Shown here: one piece after another, positions 44,002-55,900 of the stretch
Layout: the number at the start of each line of letters is the position of its first letter
How positions within the stretch are numbered: position 1 is the first letter of the stretch
Source: Pelomyxa schiedti
Taxonomy: Eukaryota > Evosea > Pelobiontida > Pelomyxidae
Reading direction: 5' to 3'
Length of the DNA stretch: 64,000 bases
Assembly (NCBI GenBank): GCA_020536535.1
Contig: JAHLWZ010000151.1
Span: 30,965-94,964, forward strand
The notes under the pieces: generated by a model
What the model was told of the DNA's origin: nothing
The model's input: the letters and a program-made list of their open reading frames with translations, nothing else
Databases searched by the model: none
Translations under genes and position numbers: made by a program

Positions 44002-45743
44002 TTATACTCTCCTGTCAAAGACAGAAGCAATCATATTTGCACATTTGTCATCCAAGCTGCATTGTGTGCCATCCTGGTTTGAAGTCAACACAGACTTGTC
44101 AGTCCCACACATTTCGACAATAACCAGTGCGGTTGGGAGCCGCGAAGATGACGATGTACTGGAAAGAAGCAGTTGCATTCCCATAAGGTGTTCCACGCAC
44201 CGCAGAAAGGAAGTGAGTGATACCTTTGGTACAACCTCAGTGTAACTCTCACATACTATTGTGTCTGAGGATGGTTGTGTTAGTTGGTGGAAACTGATTG
44301 TTACAAATACATCGAGTGTAGATAGCAGTGACGGGAATTGCGTCACTTCTTTCGGAGAAGGACAGTGCAATTGCTAGTATGAGTTTTTCAGTTGGAGGTA
44401 GGTTTCTTACCTTAAAAAAGGGGTTGAGGTGGTGAAGTTTTTTGGAGGAAGGTATTTTACAATTAATGTGACCGGACTAGCACTGGCTTGATTGGCGTTT
44501 CTCTCTCTTAGTGCTTGTGACAGGTGACGCTCTTCTACGAGTTGCGGTATGTTTGCGTTGCAATGATGGGATGATGAGAGTTGGAGCCGGAGGCGCTCCA
44601 TGTGACGCTGATCTTCCAGAGCAATTGTGATACTATGTGCACAAACGTTCAGCATCTTCCGGGAATCCCCGCCGCACATCGCCTCACGTACTGCAACGTC
44701 GTGTAAGGCCTGAGTAGAGAAGAGGGAGACTGTGAACTCGTTGTGTGCAGTTGAGGCATCAATGTTTATCAATGTAGCACCGGGTGAGCAAGTCGGGATG
44801 ACGGCGAGTGTCGAGGTGCTGGTCGATTGGGATGGAGTTCTTGATTTTAGGGAAAGATGCATCCGGTGCTGTACAATGGCTTGAAGCTCATCAGCAGTGT
44901 ATGAATTAAACAGCATCCGATTCACTCCCATTCTGCTGATAAGCTTGGAGTGAGCTTCGTTTGGCATTTGCGACTTGTTTGATGCCTTGATGTAGAATGT
45001 TTCAGCGAAAAATGTTCATGCATGGCGCAACATTACACAGACTTAATAGCGAACAAAACACAGGTACATTACCGCTATCAGGAAGAAGTGAGTCTTGGAT
45101 GAAGTTGTCATGTCATACAGCTGAATGAAGACAGTGGAGCTGTTTATGAGGCAGTCGATCTCATCTACAAATACAACAATGTAGGGGTGCTCCCCTGTAA
45201 CCTGTTCTTGAACGTGGCCAGAGAAATAAGCTCTGGCAGTAGAGGGAGCTGAAGGGAGATTACATTTCCTGCACAACTGAACCAGTGAGACACGAAGAAG
45301 GGGAATCAGACTGAGAAGAGGAAGAGCATACTTCTACGTACAACTTCTCAGGGGATGTCAGCTTAAATGCATTCAAGTCAATAAAGGTGAATTTCTGTTC
45401 AGGGTGCTCCGCCTTTAATGATGCTATAGCACACCTCACACAACTCGTTTTTCCAGTCCCAGGTATCCCACACAAATACACTGACCCAGCTTTTTTTATT
45501 GTTGTTATTAATTATTTTATTTTTTGGAATATGTTGAGTTGTAAGTAAGGGGGGGAATTTGCACTCACAAGCTTGAGTCCTGATACCATCACAAATAAGT
45601 TCCTTGATTATTTTGAGGTGGGCCTCTCGCCCCTTCATCACTAAGTCGCCAGGATTAGCCGCCGAATCGAAAAGGAGGTTCTTGTGCAGAGGAGACAGCG
45701 CCTGCTGCGTCGCGCGCGCCACAGCAACGAGCTCGTCGATCAT
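44002..45743 (-). CDS. ORC1/CDC6-type AAA+ replication initiator
   Basis: MIDELVAVARATQQ, GREAHLKIIKELICDGI, then the Walker A exon AGSVYLCGIPGTGKTSCV, FTFIDLNAFKLTSPEKLYVE, Walker B in YIVVFVDEIDCLINS, LYDMTTSSKTHFFLIAV, and the sensor-2 region SRMGVNRMLFNSYTADELQA IVQHRM. A Ser/Thr loop follows, then DVAVREAMCGGDSRKMLNVC and a winged-helix end (AISTLDVFVTISFHQ). The protein starts just before the AAA+ fold with no BAH domain, so it could be ORC1 lacking BAH, or CDC6; ORC1 is favoured by GIPGTGKT and SRMG. It loads MCM helicase at origins. Introns 45-70 nt. Divergent from the surface-protein gene to the right. Confidence 0.8.
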
Positions 45744-45975
45744 GGTCGTTGTGTTGGGGGGGCACTCGTTTTCGTGGCAATTTAGACTGGGATCTGATCT
45801 ACAAGACTGTAGGGGGGCTTTTAAATCAATGTCAATGGAAAAGTGAGTGCCCAGGGGAAGAGAACTGGCCCACGGTCGAGGGGAGCTCCTTCTTCTCTCG
45901 CTCTCACCGCCCCGAAGTTCTCTCTCGGAATTGGGGTTAGTTCCAATTTAGTTCTGCGATAAAGACGTAATAATA
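45744..45975. promoter_or_regulatory. Divergent promoter region: ORC1 / surface protein
   Basis: 232 bp between start codons. AT-rich near the right start (gacgtaataataatgg). No motif assigned. Confidence 0.3.
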
Positions 45976-47531
45976 ATGGAAGAGAGGTGGGGATGCGGTT
46001 CAAGGGGGAGTGGCGGTGACAATGTGATAAGACTGTTGCGGAGTTGGTGGGTCGTGACGTGTTTTGCGGTGGTGGCGATCTCCGCCGTAACGAGGGCTGC
46101 TGATGGGGATGTAACAACCACCACCGAAAAGAGCGAGGAAAACCGCGGCAGTGGGTGGTTGTTGGAGGACAAGATGAGTATGGGAGGTGCGCCTTCTGGC
46201 CTATTTCCTTTCGTTTTTGTCTGGGGTTTTTTTTTTTTTCTAGTGTTGAGACATGGCGCCACAGGTTGTATAGGAGAGGTGTATGCGATTCACGGCAGGT
46301 GGTACTCCGATCTTGCTCAGGCACCGCCGTATTCCACCTGTGAAGAGACGGCGATTGCGAGTTCTCTGTGGCACATCTCTGAAACTCCTGTGTACCCAAC
46401 CAATACTGGGTGAGTGTTGTTGTGGCATACATATTTCCTCACTTGGGGACCACTAGGGTATTATCTCTGGGATTTGTTGACATAAATACCTGCACAAGCT
46501 CTCCAGAAACATTTACAGAATTCTGGTGGCATTCGTTTGAGTGTGTTATAGGCGAGCAAGGCACATGTGGACATGAGGGATATTCCTATGTTTTTTATTG
46601 TCCAGGTGACCCTGACGAATGTCACAGTTGCACCGTGCAAGTTAGCATACCAATTATCTTTTTCTTGAAATTTAATATATTTCTCTAAGAGTTAAATAGG
46701 GGACTCTAATTGGACACTGCGTGGAAAACCCCACTAAGGGCCACACACAGTTCATACTTGGCATGCCCTGTGACTACACTTTGACAGGTGAAGAGGAGGA
46801 ATCTCCCTCTTCCGATGGTACTGAGGGAGATGAAGAATTAGTTTGGGAAATGTTTGAGTACTACAGTTCTACAGGTTGATTACCAGACAGTACAACATAA
46901 ACATCTAAAACTATTTAGGGTGTCAAGGCTCTATTTCTTATGCGTACAAGCTTGTTCCTTTTGACCAGTGTTCCGAAAAGGGATGTTCTAATACTGGGGT
47001 AGGCTCACTCAAACTTCATTGCAGAGAGAATTTAGACTTACCTCCAAATGGGTGTGTAGTACCTCTCCTTTCTGGGCCGATCTGATTATTTGACAGTATT
47101 TTCTTTTCTACTTACTCTGAGGAAGACTGCAGTGGGGTCCAAGCCGGATTTTGGAAACCTGAGCGCTGCGAGCTCGGCACTTCGACTCTGTTCTTGTGTG
47201 ATCACAACAGACTAATGATCTCGCAATGCAAAGCTGGCTGCATGGCACCCTGTGAGCTTATTTCAACACCCGTTCCAGTCTACAGTTGTGCTACGAATGG
47301 AAGCATCTCCGCCAAGTTGGAATCTTGTATCCACAATGTACTGGCACTCAATGTTCATTTTACTTCCCCCAACTGACCGTTTCCAAGACGGATTTGGATG
47401 TGGACCCTTCCAGTTCCTCAAACTGGGGATGGACAGTCCTAGTATTTATAGTTGTAGCCGCGATAACAGCATTGATTTGCATTCTGGCATACAAAAACTA
47501 CAACAGGCACCGCTATAAAACCTTGTCGTAA
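45976..47531 (+). CDS. Cys-rich type I membrane protein
   Basis: MEERWGCGSRGSGGDNVIRL LRSWWVVTCFAVVAISAVTR A gives a signal anchor/peptide, then a Thr-rich acidic spacer. Cys-containing ectodomain exons: CIGEVYAIHGRWYSDLAQAP, TCEETAIASSLWH, CTSSPETFTEFWWHSFECVI, CGHEGYSYVFYCPGDPDECH, HCVENPTKGHTQFILGMPCD, EEEESPSSDGTEGDEELVWE, CQGSISYAYKLVPFDQCSEK, CSGVQAGFWKPERCELGTST. The C-terminus has a TM helix NWGWTVLVFIVVAAITALIC followed by a short basic tail YKNYNRHRYKTLS. Probably a lineage-specific surface receptor or adhesin; no domain family recognised. Roughly seven short introns. Confidence 0.65.
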
Positions 47532-47723
47532 TCTGCACACCTCACACACCCCAAACAAAAACCATCACACTGGCACATTACCCGCTCTTTTTAAAAAGGG
47601 ACAATAGCGCAATAGCTTCTTGTACCCAGATTCCAATCAGATCTCTTATCTCGAAACCCAATACTAATTCTCGAAGTTGTGCCCGCACCGTAGGTACCGG
47701 CAAAGGAAATACACGCAGAGAAC

Positions 47724-48453
47724 ATGCAGAGGAACGAGAACATGAGCGACGCGGTTTCGTGGGCGACATTGTGGGACAGAATCACAACGGCGAGGCCGTG
47801 GAGCGAAGCACTTGACGTCACAAAAATGGGCGTGCCTTCTAGCCAATGCGCCAAGTTGGAGCGGAACATGAGGCGATTTTTCGGGAACTACTTACAATTT
47901 GCTTTGCTCTTGATTGCATTCACAATGTTACTTTGATCACCTTTACTTACTTTGTATTTCTTGCTGTAGTAATTTGTTGGGGATGGTTATTTTTTTTTTT
48001 CCCCCCCTCCCATTGTAGGTATGTTCACCCTAAGCTGCTGTTCTCTGTTATGGTGGAAGCTGTGATTGCATACTTTTTGGATAGAATACCGTGTAGACTG
48101 AACGTCAAATTGACATTGGTGGCGCAGAGTTAGTGCTTCTAGTGGTAGAAGCGGTTCTAATTTCTCTGCACAGGCTATTTGATCACATTGCTATCTTTCA
48201 AAGCATTTCTTTTAGCCTTATGGATGGGAATCACAGTTGCATCCTGTGAGTGTGGCTACATCCTCTTTCACCGCTGTTACCTTTTTTTCATCTGAATAAC
48301 AATTACATACTTCCAGGCTGTTTCCTTCATATGACAACCTATTGTGATCAAGCCGATCAAGCTACTCCTCCTGTAGATCATTCGGTACCCAATGTCCAGC
48401 ACGTAGAAACCAAAGCTAGTTCTGAAGACCAAAAGGAGGAACACAAAGAATAG
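47724..48453 (+). CDS. PRA1-family (Rab acceptor) membrane protein
   Basis: ITTARPWSEALDVTKMGVPS and NMRRFFGNYLQFALLLIAF match the start of PRA1/prenylated-Rab-acceptor proteins (RPWSEFxD, then N..YF..NY and the first helix). After an intron comes HPKLLFSVMVEAVIAYFL, a short exon, LITLLSFKAFLLALWMGIT, and a hydrophilic acidic tail ending QKEEHKE. Two starts are possible (47724 MQRNENM or 47742 MSDAVSW). PRA1 proteins act at Golgi/endosome membranes. The exon with SISFSLMDG versus ALWMGITVA is read in different frames by different splice choices; I favour the hydrophobic one. Confidence 0.65.
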
Positions 48454-48500
48454 GTATAGCCGATGAACTCAATTTACCGCCTCAGCATTACCTTAGGCCA

Positions 48501-48719
48501 ATGGCTCTTCCTACCGAAACCATCGAAAACAAGAGTGTGAAAAAACAAAGCGGCATTCATGTTTTGGGTAAAAACCAATACATGCAAGTGGATACTTCTT
48601 TTTTCCAATTTGACGGGCCAGATTCACCAGTACTATGTTTCTCCAACACGGTATTGTTGCATGCCAGCACTACCCAGTCTCAAGTCACCATTCTTCCCCA
48701 CACAGTCCAACTTCAATAA
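48501..48719 (+). CDS. Small hypothetical ORF
   Basis: A 72-residue frame (MALPTETIENKSVKKQSGIH, FFQFDGPDSPVLCFSNTVLL) whose TAA overlaps an AATAAA (48715-48720). It begins 48 bp after PRA1. It may be a real short gene or part of the PRA1 3' untranslated region; a candidate intron (48453-48497) lies between them. No family recognised. Confidence 0.25.
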   Translation: MALPTETIENKSVKKQSGIHVLGKNQYMQVDTSFFQFDGPDSPVLCFSNTVLLHASTTQSQVTILPHTVQLQ

Positions 48720-49111
48720 AACCCAACACACTGTGGCGAGGTACTTCGTGTCCCTGTGTTCTAAGTGCGGTTCTAATCACTGATGGATTTCCGGGAACTT
48801 CCGTGCATCTGTTAGTACCCTGAGAAGAGATTCAGGCGACACCTAGGAGTGATTCTGGTGCTTGAAGGCGGGAGCAACACCATTGTAGTTACTCACTAAT
48901 CTTGTGTTTGTGTTCGGGATTCTTTCTCCCTTACTACACAAGTAAAACAACAACCATCCACACCAGCACACCTCACAGTGTGGTCTCTATCCAAACCCAA
49001 TCTACCTCGGCACACACTAAAAGAACATTTGTCTCAAAACCAACTTTTTTTTCTCAGTCTTTCCTCAGGACAGTTGGTTTTAGATGTGGAGGAGGTAGAG
49101 GTTGTTGTGGG
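48720..49111. other. Region with no assigned gene
   Basis: About 390 bp between the small ORF and the stop of the flavodoxin-like gene on the other strand. A plus-strand frame (48902-49420) overlaps the minus-strand coding region and looks like a shadow. Nothing else seen. Confidence 0.4.
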
Positions 49112-51045
49112 TTAATTGGTAGATTTGGAACGACGGTAAGTTCTATTGCTCAAGCAAACGGGCATATCACTAGCACTGATGGTGTGTGCTGTAGAGGCTT
49201 TCTCAAAACAGCAAAGCGCGTAAAGGAGGACCAGCAGGAAGGTGACTATGACCAACTCGGGTGCGAAAAAGCCAAACCAGTTATAGACCGTACGCGGAGT
49301 GATTTCGCGAGCACCCGGAGTATATGGCTGATGGTCACCCGTACCAGACAGCCATGTGGAGGTTGGCACCGTAAAGGTAGACCATTTTGGGAATTGGCAG
49401 TTCCCAGCGGGAACCTGTGACGGGCTTGCCACCTGGCATTACAAATATGAGTATTGGTTGGAAGTGGAGGATGGGCTGTTGCCCAACCAATAATAGCAGA
49501 CACGGCTGGGGCAATGCCATTAAGTACAGGAGGGGTCACTGAGTGGCCAGGTACCAGTGGGCCACTGGCGTAGCCTAAACACCAGAGTTAGATCATGGAA
49601 TCCTGAGTGAAGATATTGTCGGAATAAAGTGGGGTGTGCAGTACACAGTCCAAATGGCATTAATTGACTTTGTCCACAGTTTCACTTGACCAATGGCTGC
49701 CAGCCCCACTTCTGCGTCATACAACGCAAAGTGAGAAACAGCAAAAACTTTCAAATCTGGCCGCGGGCCATTGGACCAAATTTCGTCCATAATTGCCAGT
49801 ACAAGGCTGGAACAGGAATAAGCCAAGATTCAGAAAAGGCATTAAAGCTTACGCAGGGCTAGAAAAAGTGTAAATAGGAAAGATGAGTATGATTGTGTCA
49901 ACGGATTTAGTTGCCGCTGCAACTGCAGCAGGATTGTGCCCAGTTGCAAGCTCCACATGAACATCAGAACAGTTTTTATGTAAAAACTGCTCCACCTGTC
50001 GTGACACTTCTAAAGTGAACCCTTTCATATTTCTGCTGGCTGGTATAATCAAAACCCTGGTGCAACTTAATTATCGTCGAACAGGGGAGTATACCTCTGA
50101 GAGTGCTCTGAAGGAGATGGAACATAGGTATCAGCTAACTCCCTTGAAAGAGTCACTACAGGAGCATCTGCCGCTCTCCGTTTGCGTGTATCGCGCGCTT
50201 GTACTATTTCTCTCTCAATCTGAGCCGAACTCCAGGTTGTAGAGATAAAAACTGGAACACAACCCAGTGGAAAATGATTCCCATGGAATTTCAGAGCACA
50301 CTCAAACACTTTCTTTTCTTCTTCACTGTATTTTTTTGTGAGAATTGAATGAACATAGCGAAAATGAAAGGCTTACATAACACCTGGGGGAGCAAAAACA
50401 ATTGGGAGTAATGCTTTTTTCTTGTAAGAACGCAGTGGGTGGCAAGTTAGACCATTCTTGATGATAATAGACGGGTGAAGAACTACTAGTAATCTATCTA
50501 AGCACTACAGATTATTAACAATCTTGTGGTAAGAGGGTGTGAACAGGAGTATACAAGGCCTAACTTTCAAGAGTGAACATACCTTCTTAGTAGGTTCATT
50601 AAGAGAGCCATGGACCAAAGGTGAAAGTAGAACAAGAATATCTGACTGAGCTTCCTTCACATATACGTCTTGCATGCAGTCTCTAAATATCTATGTCAAA
50701 ACACGAAAAAATAACGAGACCAACTTTATGGCACAACGACCAGAGGTGTAGCGTGTCTGGCAAGAAGTGCACCTGTTGATCTTTGTGTGTTAGACACGCA
50801 AGGCAAAAATCATGTAACTGAACCCACAGATGCTTTGGTGCATCCTATGATGTTGTAGCAGTGTGTAGGGATGAAGGGGCGCAGTGTACCCTGCAGTACT
50901 ACGAACCGATAGTACGAAAGGGATTCTCTTAATTCTCGTTTTTTCATAGAAAATGATGGTAAAAAACGAGCAAAACAAGATGTGGCTGTTTTTTAAAACA
51001 CCATAAAGGCCAGCATTCCGATCCGTTGATTATTGATTCAGCCAT
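49112..51045 (-). CDS. Protein with two flavodoxin-like domains and a C-terminal membrane helix
   Basis: Tentative multi-exon gene. First flavodoxin/FMN-reductase-like unit: MAESIINGSE, DCMQDVYVKEAQSDILVLLS PLVHGSLNEPTKK, KKALLPIVFAPPG, ECALKFHGNHFPLG. A linker follows (EREIVQARDTRKRRAADAP), then a second unit: LIIPASRNMKGFTLEVSRQV, SVDTIILIFPIYTFSSPALV, PDLKVFAVSHFALYDAEVGL. The pattern -DI-V--(S/F)P(L/I)Y and the following helix are as in flavodoxin-like NADPH:FMN reductases. The end has GYASGPLVPGHSVTPP and a helix ELVIVTFLLVLLYALCC before the stop. Frame can be carried to the end with GT..AG introns, but the C-terminal exons (49.1-49.6 kb) are uncertain because all three frames are open there. 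It faces the PKS-NRPS gene. Confidence 0.4.
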
Positions 51046-51400
51046 GTGGGCACATCTTGAATCGGGAGGCCAATATTGTGTGTGATAGGAGACCAGAGTC
51101 CGGTTGGGGTGACGTCAACTGTGATTGGTCACTGGGCGCGACCCCACAAGTGTCTGCAAGTAGAAACTACCGACTCTGCGAATCCAGCCTCCTCCGTTTA
51201 CCCACACCCTTGGTTTCAACGATAAACGAACCGTACAGGTGGGCAACAAACCATCGATGAGGCTATGTTAGGCACACTTTTTTTTAGAATTCCTAAAGGA
51301 GGTCTTCGAAGAACACTTGTTTCTTCACGTAGACGGCGGTTCTAGGAACTCAAATAGCACAAAAAAAAGTGAGAACAAGATTAAATAACAGGTCCCGACC
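51046..51400. promoter_or_regulatory. Divergent promoter region: flavodoxin-like gene / PKS-NRPS
   Basis: 355 bp between start codons. A CG-containing block (about 51090-51200, with gacgtcaa near 51112) and a T8 run lie here. gacgtca resembles a bZIP/CRE half-site but is too short to claim. If the two genes are co-regulated, the site would be here. Confidence 0.35.
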
Positions 51401-52935
51401 ATGGCGCGCACAGGGCAGCAAAACACTGACAGGTGGTGCTCTTCTCCAACATAAATTTTGGAGCGCGGGGTGCAGCGATTTTTTTTATCATCAACTGTTT
51501 TCTTCTTAATTCTGGCGTAGGTTCCTTGTTGCGGTCACAGGCACAAGCTGCCGATTTCCGACTGCGATAAATATCGACGAGTACTACAACCTCTTGCACA
51601 GCTGCGCCGACGCCGTCGGAGTTGTTCCGGCTCACAAGCTGAACACCGCGGTACACTGCGTTTCAGGAAAGATCAAGACCCCCTGTGCCGGAGCATTGAA
51701 TGACCCCCTTACGCACTGCGATCCCGCTTTCTTTGGCTTGCTGTCTCGCGAGGCCTCGTTCCTGAGCCCGGTCCAGCACCAACTGATGCAGATCTCCTGC
51801 GAGGCACTGGCCGATGCCGGCGAGCCTTTCACCGTCGTACCGCCCGGCGCCAGCTCCGACAACGAGGGTCCCGGCAAGTACGTCGGCGTTTTCGTCGCAA
51901 GCTTCGGGATGGACTGGCCCGTGATCCTCATGACGACGGAGGCTGACATATCTCCATACACTGCGAACGGTGCAGCCCTGACCATGCTGAGCAACAGGCT
52001 GTCGTGGTTCTTCGACTTCAAGGGGCCCAGTGTCACCGTCGACACTGCCTGCAGCGGCTCGCTGGTTGCATTGCATTTCGCATATACGAGCTTAAGAGAC
52101 GGCGACTGCGACGCGGCCTTGGTCGCCGCTTCCAATTTGATCTTACTGCCCCAATTTTCTCTTTCTGTATCTCGAGCGGGGATGACTACGCCCTCTGGAA
52201 GGTGTCACACGTTTGGTTCCAATGCGGACGGCTATGTTCGTGCAGAAGGAACCTCTGCCTTGTTTTTGAAAGTATGTTTGAAAAATTGTACAAGCATTCA
52301 TTGATTTGTGTTTTCCTCCCTTTGAAAACAAAAATTTTCTAGCCTCTGGCTGATGCAGAGGCCAATGGTGATCATATCTACTGCGTGATATCTGGCACAG
52401 CCACCAATCACGACGGAAGCAAGCAGTTTATCAATCGGCCATCAACCAGTGGTCAGGTGCCCGTTGTGCAGCGAGCTCTGACAGTGGCACAAGTAGATCC
52501 AAAGGACGTGACATATGTTGAGGCTCATGGAACGGGAACTCCAGTGGGTGATCCAATCGAGGTGGAAACCCTGAGGAGAGTTTTCAGTGAGGAGGTGACT
52601 GGAACAAGAGGTCCTTGCTTTATTGGTTCCGTAAAAGCGAACATTGGGCACTCTGAGGCAGTTGCTGGGTTGGCGAGTCTCACCAAAGTCATTCTTATGT
52701 TACAGGTTTACACTTCCATGAGATTTACTTATTACTCACACTCGTTTAGCACGATGAAATTTTCCCCCAGATGACCGTGCCTATTAATACCCACATTCAC
52801 TTTGGAAGCCTATCTGTCTCCTGGAAAGGACAGCAGTGGAGTAAGATCACCAAAAAAAGGATTGCTGTTGCCAATTCATTTGGCTTTGGAGGCAGCAATG
52901 CGACCGTCGTCGTTGAGGAGTACCACACAACTCCA
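51401..52935 (+). other. PKS ketosynthase domain
   Basis: VAVTGTSCRFPTAINIDEYY opens the domain. The Cys is in VDTACSGSLVAL, the two histidines in VEAHGTGTPVGDP and NIGHSEAVAG. It ends NSFGFGGSNATVVVEE, where most KS have GTNAHV. Two introns interrupt it. Confidence 0.9.
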
Positions 52936-55900
52936 CGCCCTGATTATGGCCTCGTAGAAAAACCGTTGTTTGTCCCCCCTGAAGAGAGCGTTGGTGGAAA
53001 ACCGTTCTATTTTTTGCCGCTGTCTGCCCACACCACGGCTGCGCTTACTGCATGTGCACAAAAGTGGGTTTCATTCCTATCGGAAAGTAAGTGCAACTTG
53101 TCAGAGATTATTTACAGTGCTGGAAAACGCACAAGTCATTTTTCCCAGCGCCTTGCACTTCTGGGGCGAACAGCACAAGATATTGCAAACGCCTTGGACA
53201 CCTTCATACAAAATCCCAAAGGACAACAGCAAGCAACACCCGAGTCATCGTGGAAGACTGGAACATCTCAACTTCTCACCACAAAGAACAAAATCTTATT
53301 TGTATTTTCAGGTCAGGGGCCTCAATGGTATGCAATGGGAAGGCAGATGTTCTCTGACGATCGTATATTCCACGACGCAATGACACAAGTCGATTCCATT
53401 GGGAGAAGAATCATGGGGTGGTCAGTGATCGAGGAACTTCACAAAGCTGAAAGTGACTCGCGTGTGAATCAGACACAGTTCGCACAAGTGTTGATTTTCG
53501 CTGTCCAAATTGGCCTGAATGCAGTGTGGCAGCACTGGGGAATTGTGCCCGAAGCTGTTGTTGGACACAGTGTTGGTGAAGTGGCTGCCGCCGTCGTGAG
53601 TGGCTACCTGACGCTCGAGGAAGGCGTTCTTGTCATCAGCGTGAGGTCTCGCCTGCAGCAGGCACTCAGTGGGAAAGGGAAAATGCTTGCCATCAACATG
53701 TCGTACACAGAGGCTTCTGAACTCATCTCCGACGTGGTTGGCGTTGATATTGCCTCGGTGAACAGCGCCGATTCCGTTGTTTTGGCTGGAGACCCTGCTG
53801 CTCTGACTTCTTTGGAGAAGACCCTCAAATCCAAGGGGAAGTTTGCAAAGTTTCTGTACGTTCAAAATGCGTTCCACAGTTACCAAACAGAACCGATCAA
53901 AGAGCAGTTGCTTCAGGAGCTGCAAGGACTCTCTCCTGCACCACATCCAAAAATCCCAATGATTTCAACGGTGTATGCCAAACCCCTTACTGAACCCCCA
54001 GGGCCAGACTACTGGTGGAAGAACGTGAGGTGCAGCGTTCTGTTTTACCCTTCTGTCCTGTATGCTCTTGAGGAGAAATTCAACGTTTTTGTGGAGTTGG
54101 CCAATCACCCAGTCCTCTCTGTGTACCTATCTGGCACTGCCACGTCCACACCAAAGAATCCCACTATCATCGTGCACTCGATTGAGCGAAACAAGCCCGA
54201 GAGAATGACGTTGCTGTCAAACCTTACCACGTTGTATGTGAACGGTATCACCAGCATGAACTGGTTCAACATCAGTAATTACCCCCTCGCTGCTCCTGCT
54301 GCAGAAGACAAGGCGAGGTGGGTCAAAATCCCCAATTTTCCAGTGTGGCAAAACACTGTTCCGTTGCACGAACCAAAGGCCTTCACAGCGTACAAGCAGG
54401 CATCTAATTTCACTCATAGCCTCCTGGGTTTGCGTGACGATAGCCCCGTACCTTCCTGGAGCAACGTTGTTGCACTCAATTTGTATCCTTGGCTCTCCGA
54501 TCACAGAGTGAGTGCTGGAGAGGACATTGTGGTACCAGGGGCGTTCTATTGCGAGCTGGCAACACTGGCTGCAAGGGAGATTTGGAGGACCAACCAGGTT
54601 CATGTGAAAAACTTGGGGTTCCACAGTCCCGTTGTATTGTCCCCTGACTCGTACGTGGATTTCAAGTGTGTGGTCACTGATTACCACCCGGGTGCCCAAC
54701 AAATGGGATTTGAGGTTCACACCAAAGCAGAGCAGGAGAAAACTTTTTCGAGGCGTTCTTCGTGCACAATCGAGCTTATAACTGAATCTACAGAAACTGC
54801 ACTGCCAGACGCAAAACAAGTTGATATTGACGCACTCAAGGCAACGTGCAAACTAATGAAAGGGCATTCAACAGTATACAAAGCTTTCTCTGACATGGGG
54901 TTAAACTACAAATCACTGTTCGCTCCAATTACCAAGATGTTTGTTGACAATTCTAACTACAACGAAGCACTGGGGCTGATGAAATTCAACAGCTCTGCAC
55001 TTGCCTCAGTTGCTCGAAACTCTGCAGTTCACCCAGCTGTTTTGGACGGTTGCTTCCAGTGCATTATTGGTGGGCTGTTAGGCCTACCGGACCTCCGAGG
55101 TTTAACTATACTCCTTCCTTCATCCCTTGGTGATATGCAAATACTCGCTCCACTCAGCACGGAGGGAACGAAAGATTTCCGTGTCAATATCAAAGAAAGC
55201 AGATTTACTCCAGAATACAGCGCAATCGAAGAGGAGCGGATGCGTTCAGCTCTTGAAGAAAACCAGCATTTAGTGCAGTTATGCAAGCATTATTCTGCGC
55301 TCTTTTGCCAGGCAGTCAGTGCAAACAGTGCAGACTGGAGTCCAAGCCATAGAAAATATCTCGATTGGCATAAAAAGCTTTCTGCTGATGTTGTTCCAAC
55401 GTCAGTGCCTCCTTCATATTCTTTCAAGGTGATGAACACTGAAGCGGAGCTGGCCCACAACGTGGGCAAGAAGTTGGTGGACCTTGTCAGCAATGCAGCT
55501 TCTCTTTTTGAAGATGAACACCTCCCCAAATTCTTCCTTGATTCTGTGTCATGTAATATCAACAAAGCCTCGGTTCCGGTTTTGGCACAGTTGTTGCAAT
55601 GTGGGAAGAGAATCAGGATTCTTGAAGTTGGTGGTGGCACTGGTGGTGCAACCAAACAACTTCTTCCTGTGTGTCAAGAAGCCTACAATCGCGGCTGCGA
55701 TATTGAATACATATTCACTGATGCCTCGCCATTCTTTGTCAACAAAGCGAAAGAGATGTTCTCTCACATACCCTTTGTCCAATGCAGCATACTTGATACC
55801 ACAAAACCCTTCCCTGAGGAGCTTCGAGATGTGGACGTAATGGTAGCTTTCGCTGTTGTGCACGTTGTTCCAGTCTTGGCGGACGCTCTCTCTCGAATGT

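Noticed and set aside
48902-49420. 172-codon plus-strand frame
   Set aside because: It overlaps minus-strand frames with a membrane helix, has no conserved features, and its amino-acid composition is not protein-like.
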